In this document: in pieces, positions 45,728 through 57,022 of the stretch
Layout of the letters: each line of letters starts with the position of its first letter
Numbering within the stretch: the stretch's first letter is position 1
NCBI GenBank assembly: GCA_029747585.1
Contig: JAPEVF010000126.1
Span: 1-64,000 of the forward strand
DNA from: Pleurotus djamor
Taxonomy: Eukaryota; Basidiomycota; Agaricomycetes; Agaricales; Pleurotaceae
DNA length: 64,000 nt
Reading direction: 5' to 3'
The notes under the pieces: generated by a model
What the model saw: only the letters and a program-made list of their open reading frames with translations
Databases searched by the model: none
Told to the model about the DNA's origin: nothing
Translations under genes and position numbers: made by a program

Positions 45728-46030
45728 ATGTCAAGCTTCGAAACGTTGCCTTGGACTAGAGTAGAGTCGACTTCTTCGTCTCAAGGCCTACTCTACGCGC
45801 TCCTTGGAGTTGGAAGGTTCGACGAAATCTCCGACGTAGGCTGTGAAAGGTTAATAATCACGGGAAGGCGGATGAAAACGGGCGAGCAACGGTGGGATAT
45901 GCGTTCTGGGTGTACCCAACTGGAATGCATGGACCGTATCACGAAGCAAGCCCTGGCCAATTTAAAGAGCATGGGCTCCTTTTGATGGTAGAGCCTAGAG
46001 TATTGGTTGAGAAAGTAGTGGAGTGAGCGA
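45728..46030 (+). pseudogene. Divergent-pair intracellular gene, copy 3 (decayed)
   Basis: It starts MSSFETLPWTRVESTSSSQG and follows the family through LLYALLGVGRFDEISDV. About 11 bases are then missing (the DDCTA codons) and the frame is lost. Downstream, family sequence continues in other frames (TGCGTTCTGGGTGTACCCAA at 45901) to GTGGAGTGAGCGAGG, where the stop TGA replaces the VER codon. Confidence 0.72.
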
Positions 46031-46240
46031 GGATTGCTCGAGGAAATTTGTTAAAGCATGACCATGTCCGCGTGGCGATGCAAATTGTATTTGGCCAATG
46101 TACTAGGGCGCACGGTTGAAGAAGCGAAGTTCAAACCTAACGTGACAGGGGCACACGATGCCTGTGACACTGTGTGTCGTCAACTTCGTCGATCACACTG
46201 ATTCTGGATCTCTAACACCGCAAAGCGACCTCATGCCTCA

Positions 46241-46295
46241 TGCTTTAAACCTTGAAGCTTGAAAGCTTGAACGTTGAACGTTGAACGGTGAACCG
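46241..46295. repeat. TTGAA-type tandem repeat
   Basis: CTTGAAGCTTGAAAGCTTGA is followed by ACGTTGAACGTTGAACGG. It consists of units of TTGAA separated by CG or GC. It lies about 210 nt beyond copy 3 of the intracellular gene. Confidence 0.65.
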
Positions 46296-46984
46296 AAGGG
46301 GCGGGACGGAATCTGACCTCCCTTTTAGGATTCTTGCAAGTCGCAACGGAAACTTCTTGGGCAACTCATTCATACCCGCGCCGAAATATTCTAGGCGAAG
46401 TCCAACAACTGAGTAAGTGACACTTGCGCTACATAATGTAGGCAGCGGAGTGAATTGTTTTACGTTCACTAACCGAGGCATTGAATCAGAATAGTTGAAT
46501 CCGCGTCGCTCGGATGCCTGCAGGAATGCGGGCTCCAGGCCTATTTTGAGTCAATTCAGGCGTACACAAAGTCCTGTATCTGTATCATTCATGGAAGCGT
46601 TCAAATTCTAGGATGAGACCCACTGTTCGCAATTGACGGCTATTCTTGCGTTTTTGGCCATGGTACATACCTCCTGAATATAACAGGGGTGTCGCATGAT
46701 CAGGAACGGATCATGACTCCGAGCCTGAGGCGATCATTTCGGGTGCTTCAACAATCAAGTCTACACTCCGTATCGGCTCGTCGACACCACCAATGCGAAT
46801 AAAACGCTCGGGTCGATGACCAAGGTAACACTCTGACAGGTCCAACAATATCTGTTGACCACCCACCTCCAAATTCCGTATATAACTGCCCCCGAAATTC
46901 TTGCAATATCCTTCCCAGCCTTCGGCCCCAAGTAAAAGAACCCCAAGAACCCCACTCTCGACCTCAGCAATCCGTCTTGTCATC

Positions 46985-47869
46985 ATGGTCGATTTCAGTG
47001 GTTTCTTTGGCCCCAGCAAGCCCCATCCGAATCGTCTTTCGAGGCTTCCTCGTTGGGTGAGCCATTGGCTGGGATATCGAGCTGCGCCATCTCGAAAATT
47101 GCCTGACTGGCAAGTCTGGATGTGGTACGTCTCCTCGGTGTGCTAGTTCTTCGTCTACATCAAGCTAATGCACCTTGAAAAGGACTTGGATCGCAGCCTT
47201 CTGCGGAATATCTGTGATACAAGCTGTATTTACGCACGCCCATTACTTCGTGGTCCGCGGAGCCCCCACCATCGTTGCCAGTTATGTGAGTCTTTCTGGT
47301 TGGTTTCTTCAAGTTTCGGGACCTTTCGTACTGACATGCGTTTGTAGGGAGCTTCGGCTGTACTCATTTACGGAGCTATTGAGGCACCCCTCGCCCAACC
47401 ACGCGCTCTTCTCGGAGGACATTTCCTCGGAGCTTTAACCGGTGTCATCATCACAAAGCTCGTCCATCTGCTTCCAACCGAGGAAAGGTACATCGAGCTT
47501 CAATGGCTAGCGGGTTCTCTCGCCTGCGCAACCGCGATCGTTGTCATGCAAATCACTAAAACCACCCATCCTCCTGCGGGAGCGACTGCTCTCCTTGCTG
47601 CAGTTGATGCGGATGTTCGTGCGTTGGGGTGGTATTATCTGCCGATTATTCTGCTCTCGTCGACGTTGGCACTAGCGATTGCGCTGCTGGTCAACAATAT
47701 CCAGCGGAGGTATCCAGTGTTTTGGATTGAACCTAGTCCACCCGCACCGGTCATGCCTCCTCGGGTCGAGTCAATGACTGAGACAAGATCCAAGGATTCA
47801 GTCACGACTGCGAAGGATGAAACGACTGTGGAGGTCGTCGCACCTAAGATTCCATCGAGCCCTGTGTAG
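46985..47869 (+). CDS. HPP-family integral membrane protein
   Basis: Three exons (46985-47124, 47183-47285, 47348-47869) encode 254 aa. The family motif HPP occurs in TKTTHPPAGATALLAAVDA. Four to five TM segments are visible, including WIAAFCGISVIQAVF, ALTGVIITKLVHLL, SLACATAIVVMQI and YLPIILLSSTLALAIALLV. The C-tail is hydrophilic and rich in Pro, Thr and Glu. HPP proteins are membrane proteins, in some organisms linked to nitrite transport; the substrate here is not known. All joins keep phase and the length is normal for the fungal family. Confidence 0.88.
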
Positions 47870-50800
47870 CTACACTTGTCTGCTCAATCTATCGTTTTAG
47901 ACCCCACTCCTAAAATACATTTAACATATTTGTCGCTGACACTGATCAGTAAATGTGGATTGGGGGTGACACCCCCTTACGCGTAGTCACCCTATTCGTT
48001 AGCTTCTAGCGCCGGTAGGCGCTGTGGCAGCTCCCAGTTCTTAACTAGGAACGAACTTGCTTCCTCAGACTCATGGATCTCAAGTTTGTATGTCTCCAAT
48101 AATCGCTACTCAACGCGGACGAAAATCGACAACCGAGTCAATTAAAACGAGTGTCAATGTCCTTCAGAACGACCGGATTCCTCAAATTTGTCTCGTTTCT
48201 CTTCGACCGTTTGACGATGTCATCAAGATGTCATTCACAGTAAGTCTTTAGTCGACTCCGATATTAAGCAGTCTCAGTTGCCTTTGGCAGGAGACATACG
48301 TACGGCTTGGAATTCTTCAACTCAGTGCGGAAATGTCTCGATTCAGTGGGTATACGGGCTCCTTCCTAGATGCGTTGAGCCGCGCTTTCTGCTGGACTTG
48401 GCGCCCTGCGCCGACTCCTCCCAATTAAAAGCAACCTTACCAAACGATGTCTCTCTGGCTCTGTCTTCACCGAAACTCTAAGTATCCACCTCCACGGACA
48501 TGTGTGGGCGGAGTCCGTTAGGCCCAACTCTATCTGAATTCCTGGACTTGACTTTGTTGAACTCATGAACCTTTTTGTTTCGAGCTGGTACGCTTGTTCC
48601 AGTTCGATGTCCTTACGCCCATTGGCTCGCACATCCTACGATCCCTGGTTTTGGGGAGTGTAATCACGGGGGCCCATCGACATCCTCAATCAAACTCTAA
48701 TCAAACTGTACGTATGCTTTCCTCATGAACTGTATCGAATTCTTCGATAGAACTACGCACGGCCTGCAGACATCCTTCAACGCCAACCAACCCTAGAGTG
48801 CGGATAGTCGGTGGAGGTATTCAATAACTCAGATGTCCAAACTTTGGAAGGGGACATTCAATTTTGCGTAGGCAATTTCTCTCGACGAATTATGGACACC
48901 CGAACCCTCAATTTTCGAAGAAGCTGCCTCCTCTTGTGCATAAGCAACGCTCGTCAATTCAAATCTTAACGTGATACAGGCTTCGCACTAGCATTGGTTC
49001 CGCGGACCTTAGCGCTCCAACAGGCGGCCAGCTGTACCTCACATTGCGCTCAGCGTCTTCCTTACCAAAGCGAATTTAAATTGTTTTGGAGTCGACACTG
49101 TTACTTGGTACCCTGAATCCCATTCCCCGCCTCGCTCGGGCTATCATTCACGACTCAAGTAGAATCGTGATCGGTGACCTCTGAATAGACTCATAATGCC
49201 TCCGATCCTTTGAGGCTCTAGACAATCTGAGGGCACAGACAAAGTTCATCGAACTTCAGTCACGCGTCGGACGTTCCGTTTCTTCCGATCTCTCAATGGG
49301 ACTAATAAAGTACGCTCGCGCATCGAAATGTCTACATGTTCTCATCACAGGGAGCATCACATGAGATCGTCTCCGCTACTCACGCACTGGGCTATCTTCG
49401 GCTTCGCGTTCGCACCCCCACCCTCTTTGAGGTGGGCGGACTCTTACCCTTCACGTCCCCATGCTATTCTAGTAAGGTTTTTCGTTGTGACGTTTGATGT
49501 TTTGCTACTGAAACCACTCAGGCATACTGGCTCGGTTTGTCACCATCGGTGTGTTCCTGGCATCTTGTGCCTCTCTTCTCTGCCGTCTATTCAATGTCTA
49601 ACTTTCCGAGAAACTTATGCTTCTTTGATAGCTCCGTACTTCCAGGCTGTCTAATATGAAACACATCGCGCATGGGATCGTCGGGGAGTCTCTGTCAAAC
49701 CATTATAATCGAGAAGTACCTCATGACCTAGGTATTCCGAGAACATTGTCTGGAGTTCGTCCACTGCGAAAGGACCATAGATATTCCCATTACCACCACC
49801 TGGCGATTGATATACTCACACACTTGCCGTGTGATTCACGATGGACCAGCGATATGAAAGTCATGGCCTCCTTGACTAAGTATCACTTCATGCCTTCTTC
49901 CTCAGATAATCTCTATCCTTACGGACTTATCTGCTCAGAACATCTTTGTATCACCGCCCTTTCCACCTATGCAAGTCTTTGCCGATCCATCGGAAGTGTA
50001 CCCACATGTTCGTCAAACATAGAGGATGTTTCTCACGAGCCTGTGCCGCCGCGGTAGCGTCTCTCTGCTACATACCCCCAAGAATATACGCTGACGCTCG
50101 TATTTCTTGAGGGGTTCTGCACATAAACGAGGGATGTTTGACAATGAGGCCGCCGTTCGCGTCACTTATTTGATTTTCTACAAATAACCACCGAGTTCGC
50201 TCTTCCTCGTCGCAGACTGGTAGGCCGATTGCCCGATGCCGAACACGAATTGTCTCAGAGGACTACACATCTCGATGGTGGTGCAGAGAAGTCCGCCAAG
50301 TTGGACATTCGCTATAGAAAGTCCTTGCGACCGTCATTTTGATGAAAGTCAACCACCCCACCCCCTTCCTGGATGTAAAGCGGACTTTGTTATTTGTGAA
50401 TCGCAGTCTAAATCCCCTCCTCGATGAGCTCCCGTCGCCGCGTCGATCTTTTGCGGAGTTTCTCACCAGTGCAAGCACTCCCATTACGTTCATTCCCTCG
50501 ACTTCCTTAGCGAAGTCCCGCGGGCCGTTTTGAATCAATGCATTTGTCGTTCGCTACAATTGTGATTTCAAAGAGCTACCCCTTTCCGACGGCTCAAGCG
50601 ACAGGCTTTACGTTCATCGCAATAGAAAGAGGTGTGGGTCTCCTCTCATCCATCTACGATCATGTTACTGAGATATCCAGCTCCTGACGCCTCTCAATGA
50701 TTCTCATCTCTCCAGAAACTCACGAACTGTTCTCTCTGAGAGCTTTCTAACTCCATCCCGCGTGTCTTCTGTGTTCTAGCTTGGTAGGCAATGGTTCGGG

Positions 50801-51237
50801 GATTAAGGTTCACCCTTTGCGGCACGACCTGATTGTGATACGCTGACGGGACGCATCAGAAACCAACATCGAACATCGTCATCGCAAGAACGGAGGTATG
50901 GATGTACTGAACCACTGTCTTATCTCGGGCTAGCTTGACCTTACCAGTCCTATAAGCTCGAGATTGCTTCGAGTCCCCTTCAGGCTAGGTACATGGGCGG
51001 CTCACACTTACACAAGCAGGTCTATGTGCTTTTTNGCCCCATTCAAAGTGCATATGTGCGTGGCAACCCTGGATAGAGGTATAGATAGACCAGTGCGTGG
51101 TGATAAGCTGAGACTACAAGATGGATATCATACGTTGTATCATATACTCTACAATCCTGAGATAAGAACAGAAACAGAAATAAGTCAGGGAGTCGTCGAA
51201 GTAAGTCGAAGTTACATGAGTCAGAGTTTACCGAGAA
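47870..51237. other. 3.4 kb gene-poor stretch
   Basis: Open stretches are short and without recognisable domains on both strands (for example around 49330-50060 and 50230-50530). An N lies at 51035. It may hold decayed coding or repeat sequence, but I could not identify any. Confidence 0.4.
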
Positions 51238-52746
51238 CTACTCCGAGTCCTCTGGAACATGGATATCCAGCAAACACTCAATAGTACGGTTAACATACAA
51301 CGAATAACCGGCCGCGCTGCGCAACGACAAGGCTGTCGAAACCAAATTGTCGACCTTGAACGTCAGTCCAGCCAAATTCCGAACATTCTTGAACGGAACA
51401 ATCTTCGGGATCCAGTTCTCCAGGTCCTCACGACTGGCATCACGGCCAAGGCCCTCCACCATCTTCGTGAGTGAAAGACTGAAAAATGCCGACAAATCTT
51501 CAGCCGTCCTCAACCCCAACAACCCCAACTTTGGGAAGCAAGCGTCGAAGACATCCAACCAAAAGGCGTTGCTCAAGGCGACGAATGGGGTGACGTTGAG
51601 AGTGAGAAAACGTATATTGCGCAGAGGTTTATGGATAGCTTTGACGATGGTTGACAAAGCGTCCTCGAACTCGGAAACAGGGCATGCGATGGAGAGTTGG
51701 ATATCGAGAGCCGAAAGCGGACGATCAACTTTGGAAGCCTGGGTGACGACCTTGAGAGTGATGTCGAATCCATCTCGCAGACCCCCTTTATCAGCGGGGA
51801 TCCCACCGACGGGCCCAACTTTGATGTCCAAGCCCAAATACTCCCGACCGACGCGAGCAAGATAGGCGGCCGATGCACGGAACAAACCAACACACATGCG
51901 CAAGTCACTTAGGCCTCTGACTTCAACACATTCTGGGGACATATCCACAGCGGACAAGAACCATTCGCTTGGGGGAGCGAAGTCGGTGAGACGAAGCGCG
52001 CGGAGTTTATGAAGGGGGATGAAGTAGCGTGACTTCGAAGACAAGTCCAGAGGGAGGCTATCTAGCAATTCCAACGACTCTAACAGGGGCATATGGCGTA
52101 GAACCGAGACAAACTGGTCATGGCTGGGCCGGTCTTGAAAGTCGAGTGAAAGGGCGGTCAAGTTGTGGAGGATGGGGGACGACCAGGGGACCTTGACCTG
52201 GCGAAGAGAAAGGTATTGAAGGCAGGGAGGCTTGACACCGCCAAAGATACCACGAGGGAGAGAACAAGGCGCCATGGAAGGCCTGTTCCACGCATCGTCG
52301 TCGCTGTCGGAATACAGTTCGGAATCGTCCAAGCTCAAAGCAAAAGATTCCAGCAACGGCGCCTCTAGGCAGAGCCGCTTGGAACAAGTCTTCCAATCGT
52401 CTTCGTAGAGTAGGAAATTCACTTCTTTAAGACGATGAGACTCGCGTGTCATCAGTCTGAAGTTATGGATGGGTATGGGCAGGCGATTGGGAAGAGGACG
52501 GATGGAAATGGGGCCATTTGGGTTGAAACGTTCGAAAATCGTGGTTAGGGCGGGGGTTGTGAGAGACGAGCTGATCTCCTTCCAGAGATCAGGAGTTCCA
52601 GTTATGATAGTCCGCCAATGTTTGCAAACAGAGGCCAGGCGAGCGGCTCGTTCGTAATCAATACAACCACCATCTGCAAGGGGGATGATGAGAGCGGCGC
52701 GAATGATGTTGAGCAGAGTTCCGATGGGAAGTTCATTGATTGACAT
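51238..52746 (-). CDS. F-box/LRR-like protein
   Basis: An intact single exon of 502 aa from ATG 52746 (MSINELPIGTLLNIIRAAL, parallel to MSIQDLSLEILVNVIHLVC at 37910). An earlier in-frame ATG at 52815 would add 23 residues. The F-box core is RLASVCKHWRTIITGTPDLW. There is a short acidic insert (LDDSELYSDSDDDAWN), then LQYLSLRQVKVPWSSPILHN and further leucine-rich strands to the C-terminus. Expected role: SCF adaptor. It is the intact relative of the interrupted gene at 36201. A GTTTATATTCC upstream (52787) may be the TATA region. Confidence 0.86.
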   Translation of the reverse strand: MSINELPIGTLLNIIRAALIIPLADGGCIDYERAARLASVCKHWRTIITGTPDLWKEISSSLTTPALTTIFERFNPNGPISIRPLPNRLPIPIHNFRLMTRESHRLKEVNFLLYEDDWKTCSKRLCLEAPLLESFALSLDDSELYSDSDDDAWNRPSMAPCSLPRGIFGGVKPPCLQYLSLRQVKVPWSSPILHNLTALSLDFQDRPSHDQFVSVLRHMPLLESLELLDSLPLDLSSKSRYFIPLHKLRALRLTDFAPPSEWFLSAVDMSPECVEVRGLSDLRMCVGLFRASAAYLARVGREYLGLDIKVGPVGGIPADKGGLRDGFDITLKVVTQASKVDRPLSALDIQLSIACPVSEFEDALSTIVKAIHKPLRNIRFLTLNVTPFVALSNAFWLDVFDACFPKLGLLGLRTAEDLSAFFSLSLTKMVEGLGRDASREDLENWIPKIVPFKNVRNLAGLTFKVDNLVSTALSLRSAAGYSLYVNRTIECLLDIHVPEDSE

Positions 52747-53138
52747 TTCGGTTGAAAGTGAGGATAGGAAGTCGATGTTGTGAACGTAGGGTTTATATTC
52801 CGATGAACAGAACAAAGGAAGCTAACGCGAGGCTGCGATGATTTAGCCACCACGTGTGGCGCAATCTAAACACAAAGCAAATAGTTTAGTGTCTGTCTGC
52901 AAAACGGTGGTTGTAGCGGACCCACCCTCAAAGGCTCAATTTCGAGTACGCCATGGTTCAGGTTCGTTGGCAATAAAAACGGGCTGCGCGCTGCTGTTTT
53001 CCCAAGTCCGAGTGCCTGTACGCCAAGGTAGCGGGCGGTTTCGAGAAAGTAGATGATCCATGGGTTGGGGCATTTGACCATATCCTCAGAGTCCTCGTCA
53101 CTGAATGTGTCCATGTCGTCCTTCTACCCCACAAGGGC

Positions 53139-53190
53139 TTCGAGCTTCAACGTTTCAACGTTCAACGTCAACGTTCAAACGTTCGAGCTC
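53139..53190. repeat. TTGAA-type repeat (reverse orientation)
   Basis: CTTCAACGTTTCAACGTTCA is followed by ACGTCAACGTTCAAACGTTC. A second run, TTTGAAGCTTGAACGTTGAA, is at 53638-53657. Confidence 0.6.
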
Positions 53191-56100
53191 AAGCCTGCCC
53201 CATATTCTCGCTTAGTATCTCCGTCGTCCTCGTCTTCCTCCTGCTCCTCCTTCATCACCCCCTCCCCCTTCCCTTCACCATCCTCCCCTACAGGCAGGAG
53301 AGCAAGGCGGTCCCTCGTTTTCAAGGCCCAAGGGTATCGACGGTTCAGATGCCCCGCGTAAGAACGCAAGTCCTCGACACGACCCGGTGCGCACGACGCT
53401 CAATAATGGGTATGGCGGTCTTCACTTGGTAGAATACTGAGGAACAGTCCAGAAAACATGAAATTTGAGTGATCGTCGACCTAGGAAGTATCGTCGAAAT
53501 CGTTGGGCAAGACAATCAATTTATCAAGCCCTGAGGAAACATAAGCACAGGTCGAGTTCTGAGGAACGAAACTCACGTTGACAAGCAATCTTGGTGATGT
53601 GTGGGTGCTCGTAGTTTTGAGCCTTGAAGCTTTGAAATTTGAAGCTTGAACGTTGAACTGCATAGTTTCGGGTTTGTTTGTATTGCTTTGCATGAAGTCG
53701 CTCAGGCGCCCAAGCGCCCAACTTCAATCAAGTTCATTGACTTGTCATTCAATGAGTCTTGACTCTCGAGAACAGGTATAACATTCCACCGCGATTCCCT
53801 CAAAAACCACCTTACTAATTCTATGAACATACAGATCGAATTAAAAAAAANCTTGGCTTCACACCACAAGTTTGGCCAACTTCAGGAAACAGGGCAAACC
53901 TTACCTGCGATGCGCTCAGCAGTGACCCTTACCTTGTTACATACACTGCCAGATAGATGTATGTGCAGAGCCTTCTCAAGCTTCAGGAACCAAGGAGCGA
54001 TATGCTACCCCACATCTCCAATCTTGCGAGTTTATTTGTCGGCTTGGGCCGGCTGCATCCCCCTTTCGCATGATTCCACACGTTCCAGCCTACTTTTGGC
54101 TTGGATTTTACATTCGACAAGATCCACTTGCGTATGGAAGCCAAGGGCAAAGTTTAAGTCGACATTCGTATTGTTCGTCTCGTCCTGGTCGGTTGTTCGG
54201 ACGTGTTTAGGTGCTCAGAGATCAGAGAGTCCCCAAAGTGCTCCGATCTTCTTGGTCAAAGTTTAGCTAGCTGGGCTGGGTACCTATCAAGGACTTAATG
54301 ACTTGTAAAACGCCTTTGAGGGATAAACTTCACCGGCTCGTCCGCGAAAGTTCCGTTTCCTTCGTTCAGGTCTAACGTCGACATACGCGATGGAATCCTA
54401 CTTTTCTCACCCCAGCAATGCTACAGCTCCATGTCGACATCTCTGGTCCGTCGCTTGTCTTCGATGATGCTGTGTGCCGGACCGCGCTGTCTCGCATCGT
54501 CGGCCTGGATCAAGAAGAGTCGCTCAGAAGACAATACACCTACCCTTGCCAATATTGCGGCTCAAACCGAGTAGGAACGACTATGGACCCTTTCACATCA
54601 CGATCTTTGGATCGAGTTGGGCCCTTTGGCACTCTAGCGCAACAGCTTTGCTTTCTTTGTCTTGAATTGTCTTCCCTTGACGCACCACGACCCCACCCGT
54701 GGAGGGTGTATCTAACGAGCTATCTCGATTGAACCTAAATTGCTCGGGCTTCAGGCTGACTTGCCGAAAAACACAAAACACTCCATGCTCGGCGATACTC
54801 AAGTCAATTCGAAGAGAAGCGTTGCAACTGGAGCTTGGGACTTTACCTCAAGGTTTGATCAATTGACTTCTGCCTCCATACTCTGACAATACTTCGTCAG
54901 CTGATAGTCACCACCGCTTGTCTAGCCGATGTATCCTAGACTGGACGACGCGCGGGGCCTGGGCACCATGTCGCCTCCCCTGGCCGCCCGCGTCACCGTG
55001 CTCGTGTAAGTTTACCNATCATTTTCATATCTTACTTCCCCAACTACCGATAGTGGTGTGTTCATATTCCCATGCTCGCGTTCACCGAAAGCTTGTTCGT
55101 TTCTCCTGGCATGTGCGAGCAGAGCCTCATATGTCACTGTTGTGTCGCTCGCTAGCTTCGTTCGTTGATGCTCGGTGGCTCGTTTATTGCAAGCGCTTCT
55201 CGTGACTTGGTTCGCTCTTTCAGTAAGTATCCTCCTTGCCGTCGGCTTCGTTTTGTATTGGTTTTTGACGCTCGGCTCAGAATGATTCCAGTTGCCGTAA
55301 TCACCGCTTGTGATATGGCACCCATTTTCATTAGCACTCTTTAACCCGCACCTACGACAGTCTGCACCGAGCAGCCGTTTTTCGAAGCACTACTGTGCCC
55401 TGACCTGCGTTCATCTATGTTTTCTTCGACCCGCCCTTTCCATGCGAAGGGCGCCTCTACCGCTCATGCACGCACTAGCCGTCGGATCCGTCTCTCGGGA
55501 CGATACATCCATTGTGAGTTTCATCAACATCTACTTAACATTTGTCATGGTAATATATCTCAGACAGCTACCGCCTCGCAAATTCGGATGTTTGGTAGGA
55601 TCTTCAATATCATGCGCCACCAGAACGATCTCCCAGATTTGTCTTGGCCTTCCCAGGGAAAAAGGATTTACGTCCATGTTCATCGCGGAAATTTCCTGCT
55701 GAATGTGGATACCAATATTCCTTGGGTTCTATGTTTAGGTGCACGATGCTCAATACACATATCATATTAACATCTAGCTCGCTATTACAGTAGGGCGCTC
55801 ACGAGATCTACCAGGTCTCCCGTCACTTAGTCTGGCTGCCTGCGAGCTCGCACAGGATGCATCAGCTCTGAACGTACGCTGTCAGCTTTTTTTTATCTCA
55901 GCAGCCCTCTCATTTCTTTAGGCGAAGCGTAGGCCATCAACCATCAACCCGGAGATATGCGACTTGACTTTGCCATGAGAACACCCCAACGCTTTATCTT
56001 TGACACTTTATCGCCCATGCAACATCGTTGAACGGCGCCGACACACATGTTGCTTCGGAGACTGAATTTCTCTCGTTGTTCTTCAGCTCCAACAACCATC

Positions 56101-56955
56101 CCCGGCGCTCACAGGGCGCTCACCCGTTTTGTTCGCCGGGTTCCTTTTTGATACCCCCAAGGACGAGAAGAAGTTGATGCTGAAGTTGTCTTCCCTGCGG
56201 TTCGCTTAGTCTACGAAGATCACGAACGCGAGCAAACAGCATGGTCTCTACCCACGCTCAACTTCTTCGTGTCACAGTCACCCACACATTGCCCAATATC
56301 CCAATGTCCCGATGTCCCATCTTCGTCCAGACGCCTTCATCAGGAGCGACCCCTTCCCCCTCAGTGTGTCCTTCAAGTTCTCTCGTTTAACACCAGCCTC
56401 AAGGATCTGATATGTTCGCTTGTAGCTTCCTATCACCTTCTGGACCACAATTTTGGCGATGTCCATATCCAGGTCCTTCGGGTATCGGCACATCAGGCTC
56501 CCATCAGTGAAATCATCCGTAACACTCACCCACCGAGCTCATTAGCTGTCACTGCGTCGAACACTCCAAAGGGTGTGCCGAATACGAGGCCTCGAGGGTT
56601 CAAACGTTCATCGCCTCATGTCGCGGGCAACATTGTCCGTTAGCACAATCTCGGTGCGACAATTAGTGCCACCACCCCCTCAAGGCTCGCTCCAGAACGT
56701 CACAATCGATACTTCAAGCTCCAAGCCAGCCCNTTTTTCGACGCGATTCACTCGCGTACTTTCATCATCTAGCATATTATGGAAGCTCGCTAGCTTGGGG
56801 GGGGAAGAACTCGCCTCTAGATGTTTTCTAGCTTGTGGCGGAGTAGATCTTTCGGAAGGGTCAGGATGTCAGGAACGAAGAACGTCTACGCCTCGTGGTT
56901 AGAAGGAAGGGTCCGTCTGGACTATAATGCCCGCACTTACACACGTCGTGGGTGG

Positions 56956-56962
56956 TATAAAG
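56956..56962 (+). promoter_or_regulatory. TATA box of the secreted-protein gene at 57023
   Basis: TATAAAG, 67 nt upstream of the ATG at 57023. Confidence 0.55.
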
Positions 56963-57022
56963 GCAGCCCAAAGGATTCCAAGGCCCTCTGCGAGGCTTCA
57001 CTAGCTTGACGCCTGATTCCCC

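Larger units (their letters stand above)
43303..46060. repeat. Inverted duplicate of the 34.0-37.9 kb block
   Basis: The order F-box (+), secreted protein (-), intracellular protein (+) is the exact mirror of intracellular protein (-), secreted protein (+), F-box (-) at 34028-37910. The secreted-protein gene is the only member still intact in this copy. Confidence 0.75.
52816..57022. other. 4.2 kb gene-poor stretch
   Basis: No gene can be supported. Ns occur at 53851, 55017 and 56733. TTGAA-type repeats lie at 53139-53190 and 53624-53660. A short exon-like start (MSPPLAARVTVLV then GTAAGT) at 54969 leads into GVFIFPCSRSPKACS after an intron but soon stops; this and other pieces look like decayed genes. 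Confidence 0.4.

Noticed and set aside
46241..46295. CRISPR-like array
   Set aside because: Units of about 7-10 bp without unique spacers, in a eukaryotic genome.
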